From positions 384,501 through 448,500 of the forward strand of contig OV121087.1 of NCBI GenBank assembly GCA_921293015.1: DNA of 64,000 nucleotides, read 5' to 3'. The notes beneath the pieces were generated by a model that saw nothing but the letters and a program-made list of their open reading frames with translations, made no database searches and was not told where the DNA came from. The DNA comes from Phorcus lineatus (lineage: Eukaryota; Mollusca; Gastropoda; Trochida; Trochidae). This document shows, piece by piece, positions 26,501-33,998 of the stretch; the first letter of the stretch is position 1, and every line of letters begins with the position of its first letter. The position numbers and the translations under genes were made by a program.

Positions 26501-27014
26501 ATATCCAGACCAATAAGTTTATGCTCCATCAAGGCTTAAATATGCTCTTACTATCCCAATTGTCTTGTCACCTTTTTTTTCATATGCTCTAAAGATTTTG
26601 AAATTAACTCATGTCATGCAACATACAATGCCCTGATAGCAAGGATCGTTGAGCAACGTCTCCCAACAATATTTAGCTATGAGCTACCAGTGGGATGATG
26701 AAGTGATTGTGGCGGCAGTGATTGTGGCGGCAGTGATTGTGACGGCAGTGATTGTGACAACAGTGATTGTGACGGCAGTGAGAGGACTGACAGCAACTGG
26801 GAGTTCTAAACAGCCATGAGTAACCAGTCAGTAGGCAATAGGAGGCAAATGCTAACAAGACAATGAGGGAATTGTAGAAGCAATGAGCCAACAGATACCG
26901 AGATGGAGATGGATGAAGTGACGAATGAGCTGCACTCACCTTGGTGTCAGTTTGGTGCTCCTCAACAAGCCAACTTGACACACACACATGAGAATCAACA
27001 ACAACTTTTCCCAT
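2784..27014 (-). CDS. SLX4: SLX4 (FANCP) structure-specific endonuclease scaffold, 23 recognised exons
   Basis: SLX4 is the nuclear scaffold that tethers XPF-ERCC1, MUS81-EME1 and SLX1 for interstrand crosslink repair and Holliday-junction processing. Exons, 5' to 3': 27014-26940, 26086-25156, 24964-24780, 24527-24435, 23862-23741, 23302-23246, 22589-22425, 18980-18887, 18441-18337, 18147-17959, 17012-16458, 16207-16049, 15815-15682, 15182-12505, 10641-10382, 9932-9756, 7418-7299, about 6928-6830, 6269-5960, 5507-5441, 4514-4431, 3443-3354, 2873-2784. Junctions are GT-AG and the reading phase closes at every join except around exons 17-19, where an exon is missing. The product is about 2,280 residues, against about 1,830 for human SLX4. 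Domain order UBZ4, MLR-like, BTB, SAP start, CCD matches the family. The first exon and the exon 18 limits are the weak parts. Confidence 0.95.
3956..4273 (-). mobile_element. tRNA-derived SINE with 13-bp target-site duplication
   Basis: Read on the minus strand, the element starts with a tRNA-like head: box A TAGCGCAGTGG (4264-4254) and box B GGTTTGAATCC (4220-4210), the internal RNA polymerase III promoter. The body follows, and it ends in a short GAGGT/GATGA-rich tail at the plus-strand left end. It is flanked by 'ctgtgaggcaata' at 3943-3955 and 4274-4286. A similar sequence at about 4883-4955 has the same flank without an insertion, which fixes the boundaries. It lies in the SLX4 intron between exons 21 and 22. 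Confidence 0.95.
4883..4955. repeat. Local paralogue of the SINE target (empty site)
   Basis: The sequence from 'gttgcaatctttgaatgtac' to 'agattgaatataagaa' repeats the two flanks of the SINE (3910-3955 and 4274-4315) joined together with one copy of the target duplication. The duplication therefore predates the SINE insertion. No coding content is seen. Confidence 0.85.
5960..6269 (-). CDS. SLX4: SLX4 exon 19: Ser/Lys-rich linker
   Basis: The 310-base exon starts after TTTTTCAG (phase 1 in) and ends CGAAG|GTAACT (phase 2 out). It encodes DETDSDYDQDSPIKQISANT followed by Ser/Lys-rich low complexity ending SVSSSQDSGR. Its last two bases join exon 20 to form a Ser codon. Human SLX4 has a similar Ser-rich linker between SAP and CCD. 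No fold is recognisable. Confidence 0.85.
6418..6830. repeat. Minisatellite, 16-19 bp units, in SLX4
   Basis: More than 20 units close to GATTGAGACTGTGGGAAGA (plus strand) are arrayed with variants such as GATAGAGACTGGGGGAAGA. On the gene strand each unit reads TCTCTTCCCACAGTCTCAA, a pyrimidine tract followed by CAG that resembles a splice acceptor. One gene-strand frame is open across the whole array (Ser/Leu/Pro/Gln-rich). It could be exon extension or intron; I cannot decide. Confidence 0.9.
6830..6928 (-). CDS. SLX4: SLX4 exon 18 (acidic; 3' limit uncertain)
   Basis: After a GGTTACAG acceptor the frame reads ESCNEVRSASSGEEEDEDTT then EGHLPTDSSVSV. The acidic, serine-rich composition matches the segment after SAP in human SLX4. 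It needs phase-1 entry, whereas exon 17 leaves in phase 0, so an exon is missing between them. The frame stays open into the minisatellite at 6418-6830, and I could not find a convincing phase-1 donor. The 3' limit given here is an estimate. Confidence 0.5.
   Translation of the reverse strand, partial: KAVTKYGVRPVGKKRMKILLKDIYQQTHQCQY
7299..7418 (-). CDS. SLX4: SLX4 exon 17: start of the SAP/MUS81-binding region
   Basis: Forty codons, AG|ACA at 7418 to AAG|GTAACT at 7299, read TFKTPVSRQPVKKSNKWVPP then FTPMPNYDSMNTPQLK. The element TPMP.Y..M.TP.L immediately precedes the SAP helix pair in human SLX4 (ITPMPRYSQMETPVLK). The SAP core (LK+ELDRFGV+PLPK++MV in vertebrates) should follow in phase 0, but no such exon is visible between here and the next recognisable coding block. 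Confidence 0.92.
7896..9196. mobile_element. 150-bp tandem array between inverted tgtcccccgc ends
   Basis: About eight diverged units repeat with spacings of roughly 130-151 bp; the marker 'ctggcgtctgagtcttcc' recurs at about 8180, 8461, 8612, 8745, 8893 and 9041. Each unit has 'caaatatgaacactctaggtgctaag' style sequence and a dyad, GGTGACCTTGA...TCAAGGTCACC. The block is bounded by TGTCCCCCGC (7896-7905) and its inverse GCGGGGGACA (9187-9196). This looks like a non-autonomous transposable element with an internal tandem core, as in the pearl-type elements of bivalves; the family assignment is a guess. It lies in the SLX4 intron between exons 16 and 17. Confidence 0.7.
9756..10641 (-). CDS. 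SLX4: SLX4 exons 15-16: SLX1-side linker
   Basis: Exon 15 (10641-10382) reads ESPLAPGDVWEGFDDIDAG and later KKKYTHRRRISLDDSAARA. Exon 16 (9932-9756) reads EVTIEFEVPGGDSYLWHEEN and ends STG|gtaagt. The phase-1 join to exon 14 rebuilds a Glu codon. This segment precedes the SAP region as in human SLX4, where MUS81 and SLX1 bind in the C-terminal third. No separate domain is named for it; the conserved-looking hydrophobic islands (VWEGFDDID, YLWHEEN) are candidate partner-binding motifs. Confidence 0.88.
10642..12504. other. SLX4 intron 14, no other gene seen
   Basis: Phase 1 on both sides and a rebuilt Glu codon show that this is a single intron. It contains a C/T-rich stretch at about 11,280-11,335 and otherwise unremarkable AT-rich sequence. 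No RNA gene or coding exon is apparent. Confidence 0.7.
12505..15182 (-). CDS. SLX4: SLX4 exon 14: giant acidic, low-complexity exon
   Basis: A single 2,678-base exon (about 892 residues) is open from AG|A at 15182 to CAAG|GTAGGA at 12505. It completes the BTB domain, then is very rich in Asp, Glu, Ser and Lys with no recognisable fold; it carries many Ser/Thr followed by Asp/Glu or Pro, of the kind phosphorylated by CK2 and proline-directed kinases. In human SLX4 the corresponding linker carries PLK1 and SUMO-interacting motifs. Stretches such as SDVEVIDSS and DSDVEITSD have hydrophobic cores flanked by acid, like SUMO-interacting motifs; this is inference. Complementary-strand open frames across this exon are shadows. 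Confidence 0.9.
15682..17012 (-). CDS. SLX4: SLX4 exons 11-13: acidic linker and BTB domain
   Basis: Exon 11 (17012-16458) is a 185-residue acidic and Ser-rich linker. Exon 12 (16207-16049) begins the BTB domain with LVDNPSHSDVTLET...IHAHRVILMLRCP. Exon 13 (15815-15682) continues with SREAVLSLLKFVYAGKV...LSDVHALAA, and the domain ends in the first residues of exon 14 (RFGVEELEHHCE). The pattern NP.LSDV, AHK/R.VL..RCP, and (R)FGV.EL matches the human SLX4 BTB. In human SLX4 this domain mediates dimerisation and contributes to nuclease recruitment. Phases join cleanly, including the split Arg codon between exons 13 and 14. Confidence 0.95.
17959..23302 (-). CDS. SLX4: SLX4 exons 6-10: MLR-like, XPF-ERCC1 binding region
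   Basis: Exons are 23302-23246, 22589-22425, 18980-18887, 18441-18337 and 18147-17959. The product reads RRKKPKLPTDEATQLAMALS, then KSRKKK, GAPPLLLQL, TSTPPLS, and CKEQLWGLTSLED...VYYTSALMPPV. Human SLX4 has the same ordered landmarks (LLVAMALS, KSRKKK, PPLLLVQ, STPPLP, then an aromatic xLVPP motif) across the MUS312/MEI9-like region that binds XPF. The five small exons chain without any phase break. The 3.4-kb intron between exons 7 and 8 contains the piggyBac-like element. Confidence 0.92.
19508..19914. repeat. Tandem repeat, about 170-bp unit, 2.3 copies
   Basis: Three occurrences of 'tgtccccattg' at about 19,508, 19,684 and 19,852 start similar units ('gttaatcgctccaagtccaatt', 'atggctttcgaa', 'aaccaaaatttca'). 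The third unit is cut short near 19,900, just before the TTAA end of the adjoining element. It is intronic in SLX4 (between exons 7 and 8). Confidence 0.85.
19916..22367. mobile_element. piggyBac-like non-autonomous element with satellite interior
   Basis: The block is bounded by TTAA at 19916-19919 and 22364-22367, and reads TTAA-CCCTT at the left and AAGGG-TTAA at the right. TTAA targets with CCCT-type termini are the signature of piggyBac-superfamily elements. Inside the left end is a perfect 16-bp palindrome, CCCGGAATATTCCGGG (19936-19951). The interior has no transposase and consists largely of diverged 180-200-bp tandem units. The terminal inverted repeats match well for only about 5 bp, so the assignment is moderate. 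Exact limits rest on the TTAA pair. Confidence 0.6.
20465..21640. repeat. Diverged 180-200-bp satellite units inside the piggyBac-like element
   Basis: The marker 'aataaagacacagcaagcgc' and variants recur at about 20,468, 20,651, 20,847, 21,026 and 21,225. Each is preceded by 'aaagagaaaagattgtcttca' and 'atgtaaaatttgca' style sequence. Divergence between units is high, which implies an old array. Confidence 0.75.
23741..24964 (-). CDS. SLX4: SLX4 exons 3-5: tandem UBZ4 ubiquitin-binding fingers
   Basis: Exon 3 (24964-24780) carries YLCQICQTDLS...AEHVNNCID, a C-x2-C-x14-H-x3-C finger matching the first human SLX4 UBZ4. Exon 4 (24527-24435) has VPDCPMCGKPL, and exon 5 (23862-23741) completes the second finger with RKVHLKKCARTLGV, so this C-x2-C-x12-H-x3-C motif is split by an intron. 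The helix after the second finger (TTDQMMTALKAQEKEAQ) also matches the vertebrate sequence in pattern. In vertebrates the first finger binds Lys63-linked ubiquitin and is needed for recruitment to crosslinks; the same role is inferred here. Confidence 0.95.
25156..26086 (-). CDS. SLX4: SLX4 exon 2: basic/serine-rich N-terminus with an extra UBZ4-like finger
   Basis: The exon encodes about 310 residues, mostly Lys/Ser/Glu-rich and probably disordered. Near its end is a C-x2-C-x11-H-x3-C zinc finger (KCPTCQIHFP...EHLKDC, about residues 302-321 of the model), followed by a charged helix (ESFEKNVEEKRKK). That spacing is the UBZ4 (Rad18-type ubiquitin-binding) pattern. It lies upstream of the two fingers that align with the human UBZ4 pair, so it is additional. 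It ends with one base of a split Val codon at GAAAG|GTAATT. Confidence 0.9.
26700..26780. repeat. 15-bp minisatellite (AGTGATTGTGGCGGC)n
   Basis: About five units of agtgattgtg(g/a)c(g/a)(g/a)c are tandemly arrayed in the intron between proposed SLX4 exons 1 and 2. A frame through it encodes His/Asn/Cys-rich low complexity and is not coding. Confidence 0.9.
26940..27014 (-). CDS. SLX4: SLX4 exon 1 (probable start)
   Basis: An ATG at 27014-27012 opens 25 codons (MGKVVVDSH...HQTDTK) that end in phase 0 at a strong donor, AAG|GTGAGT. Exon 2 can be entered in phase 0 at an AGAG|ACT acceptor, so the join is consistent (TDTK then TESMEKKKK). Family N-termini are poorly conserved, so similarity cannot confirm it. 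The alternative is that translation starts at the Met of MEKKKK in exon 2 and this exon is untranslated or unrelated. The stop of the upstream same-strand gene is only about 230 bp away. Confidence 0.5.
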
Positions 27015-27244
27015 CAACTTGATGAAAATGGAAGTCCCTTCAAATTTTACTTATCTTCCTTCTTGAAGTCCTTGCTTTAGATTTAATGAATAACTCTGCC
27101 TTCTCAGAATTAAAAAATTTCAAAATGATTCATGTTCGATATACTTTAAGGGCAGTTCAAGCAACTATCAGAAACAAAATAATTAATGACCTATTAAGAA
27201 AGAATCCTACACTTTCATAACAAATTCAATGGCTGCACAATGAA

Positions 27245-27943
27245 TTATTTCTCTGCTTCCATCCTAGCGTTAGCCTTGCGTTCATATATAGCTCGTAAAC
27301 GTTTCCTCTGTTCCTCTTCTGCCTGTTTCTCCTCTTCAAATCTTTCAACAAATTGGTTCATTCTGTCTCGGCCTATGTACCTACAAAAATGTACAAAATT
27401 TCTTTATAAGAGTGCTTTCCTATAATTGACACTTATACACTTCAGTTGAAAAAATTAAAAGTCCTATATCATCAAGAAGTCAAATAATTTCTGTTTCTTT
27501 TAACTTACCCAAACATTTTTAGTTTAATAACAAATAATTGTGAATTAGAGTTACTTCTATAAACTAATGTAAATAAATCTTAAATAAAGAGATTTTATTT
27601 ATGATACAAAAGCATTCTTCAGTAGCTATCAGTAATAATAATGTAAGTTTTTAAAATGAAACTGCCATAATTAAGATTCCTTGAGCAGGGCTAACTTTGT
27701 GATGTCCTAGCATTGCCATCTGTGTTTTCAGTGAGGGGAATGCATCGCTTGTAATCTCATGATCTAAGACAAATATAAATGATTTTGATGTTTCTCATTT
27801 CTCACTGACGTTGATTCTTACATCATTCCGACTCCTGTGAGGATGCTGATCGACATTGAGACAAAGATGAACCAGTTTCTTGCACGGAAAGCGTTTGTTC
27901 CTCGATATCCACGACTGCGCTTGATCTCACGTCCACTGACCAT
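27245..27943 (-). CDS. Unrecognised 85-residue single-pass membrane protein, two exons
   Basis: Exon 1 (coding 27943-27822; exon begins 27955 after TTTACAG) reads MVSGREIKRSRGYRGTNAFR then ARNWFIFVSMSISILTGVGM. Exon 2 (27380-27245) reads YIGRDRMNQFVERFEEEKQA and a Glu/Arg-rich helix ending MEAEK before TAA. The join is AT|GTAAGA to TTTTTGTAG|G, rebuilding a Met codon. Layout: basic N-terminus (residues 1-23), one hydrophobic segment (about 25-43), then a charged coiled-coil-like tail. The basic flank before a short membrane span resembles small mitochondrial inner-membrane assembly factors, but I recognise no family. The ATG has a good context (AGAATGG). Its stop is about 230 bp upstream of the SLX4 start on the same strand. 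Confidence 0.75.
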
Positions 27944-27955
27944 TCTGTAGATAAC

Positions 27956-29056
27956 CTGTAAATAGAGATTATGATATCATTACGGTTGATCTTGAAATGT
28001 CCTTCATGATTCAATTGTTAAATTCTAAAATTTTTTATAAAATATGTAACATTAATTAATTGCGATCCCATTATCTGCAATAGTACAAAATCTTGTACTT
28101 TTTCAGGGTCAGGTTGTATCAGGTCGATATCAAGGCAATATAAGCAAGCTAGTTGTCGATGCTAGCAATATTTTGAATGCATGCTTTCGAAAATCACATC
28201 CTACTGCGAAAACGTACAAGAATTGTTACAAATTAACATAGTGTGATAGCTAACATGACAATGTCACATCGGTCACTACCTAAATGGCAATGCTTTGTGC
28301 ACATTCTGACTGAGAGCTACATTCGATCGTTATAATTCCAATATAGTTTAGAGATTGAATTATTAATAATAAAACAGTACAAATTCCATTTGTAATGGAG
28401 TCCTTTGTATGTCAACTTGAGATGAGGGATTTCCATAATTTTGCAAAGAAATTCAGTTTTATTTTCACAAATTTATGTTGTTATCTGGTGATCGAAAACC
28501 GGACAATACAGTGTAACACAACCGGCAAGTCCTTACCGATTTGCAGTGAGTGAGTGAAGAGATAATCAAAGTCCGGTGGTCACCTTATTTCACAGTCATG
28601 TACATATTTCATTGATATCATACCAGTTTTGGATGAAAATCTTAGATTTCACAACTCTGATGACCTTCGCACATTTTCATCAGCCATGTGTCCTCAATCT
28701 CAAAACATTGCAAGCAGATGAGAGCTTTACTGCCATTGGCTGCTTTCATACGAGATACCCAATGAATAGGCGTGTTACATTTTTCATTGCGCGGGAAAAT
28801 ATGAATGGTGATAGTTTTCAGAAATTTTTCCTCAGTTAATTTCTAAATCTATTATGGAAGGAAATGCGCCGATGTGGCACGATGCAAATGGTGTCATTTC
28901 TAACGATTCATAGTCTGTGTATTAGGCCAAAATGAGCATGTCAAGCATTCTAGCACTATACACAATTCATTTATTCATGCGCAACATCTTTTGTAAGTGA
29001 ACAAAGTTTCCCAGGCGATTCACACTCGCACCAGGCCCGTAGCAAGCGGGGGGACC
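27956..29056. other. Upstream of the small membrane-protein gene, no further gene seen
   Basis: Probably contains the promoter and untranslated 5' exon of the downstream minus-strand gene, since its first coding exon begins with a splice acceptor at 27956-27957. No TATA box or coding exon is convincing. Confidence 0.4.
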
Positions 29057-29080
29057 GGGGGGGGGGGGGGGGGGGGGGGG
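29057..29080. repeat. Poly-G homopolymer
   Basis: Twenty-four consecutive G follow 'cccgtagcaagcggggggacc'. It can form G-quadruplex and is prone to sequencing and copy-number error. Confidence 0.95.
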
Positions 29081-29454
29081 AGGGGAAAAAAACACTTTTT
29101 TCGCTCTTTATTTCAATGTTAGTATGAAAAAATAGAATATTATAAGTTTCATGAGGCATCTGACCCTCCGACGTTGTAAGCGGGTGTTTTTCTTAAAAAA
29201 ATAATCTGTCATGACCCATAAAGTATAAACGTTATTCTTCTTCCGTTATTCTTCTTCTACCAGTGCTTAGATAAACGATAGCCTACACCTGCTCCGCCAT
29301 TTTTCTGGTGCAATCAAGAAGTACAACTTTCGGTTTATAATTTAAGTGCATTTTACGTTTCTAATCTTTAAAAATTACACATAAACAGTTAAATACCTTT
29401 TCTACTTTATATTTTTGATAGCAGTAGCCTAATTCTTTTGTAAATAGGTCGCCA

Positions 29455-30385
29455 CCAAGCAGGCAATCTGACGTTTTATCAACGTTGAAACGACGTCGCG
29501 TAGCAACGTTGAATTAACGTGGAAATTTGATTGGATTTGAAATTTGCGGCGACGTCGAAATCTGACGTTACTTCGACGTTGGTTCAACGTTGACGCCAAA
29601 ACGTTGTATCGACGTTGAAAAGACGTCATTTCGACGTCAAGACGTGTAGCTCATTCTCGTTGTGTTAGCTTTATAACGTTATAAAATTTCATGCAATGCA
29701 TCATCTGTGAGGCTATGCACTTTTCTTCAGCTCTTTTTTTAGACCTTCATGCATCAATTGAGTAGCTGCTCATGTGTGGTTATCCATGTATGGGATATTA
29801 AATTGGCCGTGTGGGCATTCATGTTTATATAACACTGCAACCATTTAAATAAAAGTGTAACCAAAGACATGTTTGTTACAAATGCGCAATTACCGTTTTG
29901 TAAGAACTACTAACTTTATTCAAATCGAAAATGTATGTTGTCAGTTGTGAACAATAACTGAAAAAATAAAACCTGTTGAAAAATACCATATACTAGTACC
30001 TTGTTAACTCTGATTAAAATAGGGACATAGTTACCCCCATTTATTGTGAAATTGAAAGAGATTAACTTTTATCTATCTTAATCCAATATATCAAATGTCA
30101 ATGATAGATTTTCGTTTTTGCATTTTTTTTTATTTCATTCTTTAATACAATCCATAACTTATGTAATGTTAATATGATAATGAAATTTTATAAAAGTAAT
30201 CAATTGTCACTTGTAAGTTGTTCTGATGACGTTAAAACAACGTCAAAAAAAACAACCAAATTTCAACGTCAGGAAACTAACGTTGTTCCGACTAACGTTG
30301 TTCCGACGTCGAACATTGGTTGATCGACGTCCTGACCTGAAACCAACCAAATTTCGACGTCGAAATGACGTCAGATGCCTGCTGG
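29455..30385. mobile_element. MITE with ACGTCG/AACGTT-rich inverted ends
   Basis: The left end CCAAGCAGGCAATCTGACGT and the right end (complement) CCCAGCAGGCATCTGACGTC are inverted copies. Both subterminal zones (29470-29645 and 30226-30375) are crowded with ACGTCG, AACGTTG and GACGTC, many palindromic, in opposite orientations. The middle is plain AT-rich DNA with no transposase. The size of about 930 bp and the inverted ends fit a non-autonomous DNA transposon. The superfamily is not identifiable from the sequence alone. Confidence 0.75.
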
Positions 30386-30539
30386 GCAAGTTCCGAAAGG
30401 ATTCATTGGGAATTTCGGAAGTGAGATAACGAAGTTGAAACACAGATTGGCGAATGTTAACATCATGCGAGCGCTGTATCTTATAGACATTTTTCGATGA
30501 AAATAAGTATGCTATCAATTATTAAACTAAACTAAACCT

Positions 30540-30725
30540 TCTTGATTAGTATTTGATTGAAATATCGCGATTTGTCGATGTCAAAATTTAAACATCGATG
30601 TATAATGGACTGTTTAAAATATTGCATCGGGATACATTTTAAAAGTAAAATTTCTATCGATTCACTGTATCGGCAGCTCATAGATCGATGCATCGATGGA
30701 TATCGATGAATCGTCACACCACTAA
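30540..30725. repeat. ATCGATG-rich repeat, possibly a hAT-like MITE end
   Basis: Multiple CATCGATG/ATCGATG palindromes occur, and at the right the complement reads GTGGTGTGACGATTCATCGA, which resembles hAT-type element ends. No matching left terminus or target duplication was located. Confidence 0.35.
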
Positions 30726-33326
30726 CACCCATCCACTGCCCCCTCATCGTATTCCCCGCGTACACATATACATAACATACACATGGCAGATCTCCAGGCT
30801 CATTTGACTCTGGGGTCAAAACACTCTATAGAGTCAATTAAATGGGACGAGCTTCAAAACACCATATGGTTCAAAATAAGTTATACATAAAAAAAAGTTT
30901 GCTTTGATTTTTGGAATAGTTCTCTTGAAAACGAGCGTTTTCAACCACAATATAAATTATACAGTGGATTCAGTCATGATAAAAGATTTTGTCTTTACCT
31001 TTCATGTTACAGGTGCACAAACGTCTATCTTTTAGTGATGAGGTGATGTTTACAAATCTAGCCAGGATGACATAAGAAAAATTGCTGAAGGTGAGTTAGA
31101 GTCATTTGAGGCTCCATAAAGTCATTGGGACAGAAATGAAAATCCCTGAGTTTGAAGCCGAATTGTCCATTCTCACTTGGCTCTAGAGTTCGGGTTGGCC
31201 TCTAAATATTTTAGAGTTTATGAGGCCAGCCTGAAATAACTCTTTTTATTTAGCTGGAACTATCTCTGTCGGTTTCATTAGAAATTAAAATAAATTGATA
31301 AACGGTTTCATATGGAGTTCCTTAACCATGGCTAGATTTTACTTTATGAAAGAACAAGGCAAAACAATTCACAGGGTTCAGTCTGAAGCCCACTCAAATG
31401 TAGTCTTACCGTACCGACTACATGTAGGTATGGCGTTTATATCACCGGTGTCGTTGCTAAGAGAACCCTGTTCATGAGATAAATCCTTAGCCATGGCTTC
31501 GTTACTATCAGTTTCAGCGCTGTCTTTGCTTGGTAACTGACCGCATAGTTATCCTTTCATAAAATAACACAACTGATTCATCAACCATACATTTGTTCAT
31601 GTTTTAGTGTCGTTCATCACACGAAATGATCAATCAAATTAGATGAACTAGTACTTATATACGATAGAATGATAGAACAATTCTAATATTAATACAATTT
31701 ATGAAACAATTTAAACTTTAATTTGTCCTATCTGAATATGGCGAGTTTTAAAATATCGTTTAAGTAATGTGGTGGTTCTCTGTCTACCTTTGGATGAAAA
31801 TCATAACTTAATTTATACTTTTATTTTGTCAACAGCTAAACCGACTATACTTAAAGATACTTTTCAGAAAAAGTTATTACTTTTCGATAAAATGACTACA
31901 TTGGTGACATTTTGCGTATTTGATTCGACCTACACATGCCTTCGAAAGTTGAAATGTATTGTATGGATGGCAAATTTGCCAAGGCGAATATCTATATCGA
32001 ATTTGATGATTGTGACCTCTTACAGGGTAACACAAATTCTCATAATGATTTGCAGGTGGTTTAAAGATGGCTTTGAGACAAGCCAAAGTATCATAAATCC
32101 TGATATGATTTGAAAATATCTCACATATTCATCCTAAGAAGCTTAATTTATGACAAGAAATAGTTTTCAATGAAAATTTAATTTCATTGTTAAAATTGTA
32201 AAAAGGCCGAGATCAAATTCCAATTTTCATGAATACTACTTATTAAACGCATCAGACACTATTCACTTCCATCCGTACTTCTGTCTACTTTGGATAAAAA
32301 TATAAGTTTCCAAAATTATGTTTGAGTAATTGGTGCGCGCCAGCAACGGTAGGCCTACACTCGGTATTCCAACGAAAATACAACTTTAAACCGGTATATT
32401 ACCATTAAGCTGAACCCAAGCTGAATCTTTAAATAAAACTTTTCATCAGTTCTTCTCCATTTGATAACACCTTTCCGACAACTCCAACGACTTATACATT
32501 GAGCGTTTGATACAGGGAACAATCTCTCCTTACACCGATTATATGGTAAACACCCACAACGCGGATAACCCTCTCCGGGAATGTGAGTAAGTAAGTGTTG
32601 TCACTAACAGAGTAACAGTCTGGTATTAGATCTATCTATTAGATCAATCGGAAAGGCGACTGTGAAATTGTGTAAAATTGATGAAAATGTCAAGTAAACT
32701 TTTATTCAACTCCTTTCAACATTAGTGTTTCTAACAATTTTAGTTTCGTTTTCGAATGATTTTGTGTGCATTATTCTTAAACATACTATATTCACTTCTG
32801 CCTCTAAACATAAAACAGCCAAAGTCGCTCCAACAATCAGGTTTACATAATACTTACTACTGGATAACATTACTATTAAACTATATAAGTTGTGTTTTAT
32901 TATCGAGAATTTGCTGTTGTCTCTCAATCATTACTTTGTTGCTGATCAGTTCATCAATAAACACGTTTAAGTTCTAATTTATGATCGAAAACCGAACAAT
33001 AGCGCGCACCAATGACTCAAACCTAATTCTAGAAACTTATTCACAGCAGATAAAAAGGAAAAATAGTTGTCGATAGTGTTAAGTATTCGTGTTAATTAGA
33101 TGCAAAAATTCTGACTTATTAACATTTTATGGCGGCTGTTCTATTATCATTGAAAACGAGAAGAATATAAAAAGCAAATATTTGAATTAAACTGTGGACA
33201 GATTGTATTTTGGCTCTCATTTCAGCCAAATAAAAATTTTATAAACATATTCTGTGTCACTTTAATCAAACGACCTTTAAATAATTACGTGGCACTGAAC
33301 TTTTTGCCAGTTATAAAAACGACTCT

Positions 33327-33343
33327 ACTTTCACTTTCGTTTT
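33327..33343 (-). promoter_or_regulatory. ISRE/IRF-like element upstream of TRIM copy A
   Basis: The minus strand reads AAAACGAAAGTGAAAGT, which contains GAAANNGAAA, the interferon-regulatory-factor core. A TATAAAA lies just before it (33312-33318). The same motif occurs upstream of copies B and C. The position is about 660 bp before the ATG, so a 5' untranslated region or intron would intervene. Function is inferred. Confidence 0.55.
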
Positions 33344-33998
33344 GTTAGTAACAACTCGAGGCATACCATGATGTTAACCACACAGTAGCAAGTATATGAT
33401 ATCATAAATGTTAAATATGTGAACAGCCAGCATCTAATAAAACGTTAGTGGTAAAAGAATAACTAACATCGATTTCCCCCTAAATCTTATGTCTACATTC
33501 AATTGATTCTTTGTTAAGTTAATTTGTTTTGTTTGATTAAAACATAGATTATATCGATATCCCACCTGATGCAAGAATAAGTATATCCTCACGATATCCT
33601 CCCGAATTTCACAATTAAGTAGGCTTTATCCGGAAAATGTCGAAGATAACATGCCTCTGTTATTCAATTTATTTCTTCGTGTAAATGAAAAAAAACACAT
33701 CATAGGTTTTGTTTCGAGAAATCAGTGGCAGGACTGACATGTCGGCGAGGCCGTTCCTCCTTTCCTTCCCCCGTTACCTCCCCTCAGGGACAAAGAATAA
33801 ATGTTTTGTCAGTTTCCAGCCCTATACCTAATTGTTACTTCCTCAATCTAATCAAGAAAGCTTTATGAGCCTGAGTGCCAGTGACTTATTTCTCATTTCA
33901 TTCTTATTTAACATAAAAAAATAATGACCTTAGAGCCTATTCTATATTCAATAAAAAGGTTACAAAGAAGCTAATTATTTTTATTTCATTTTTTCAAG

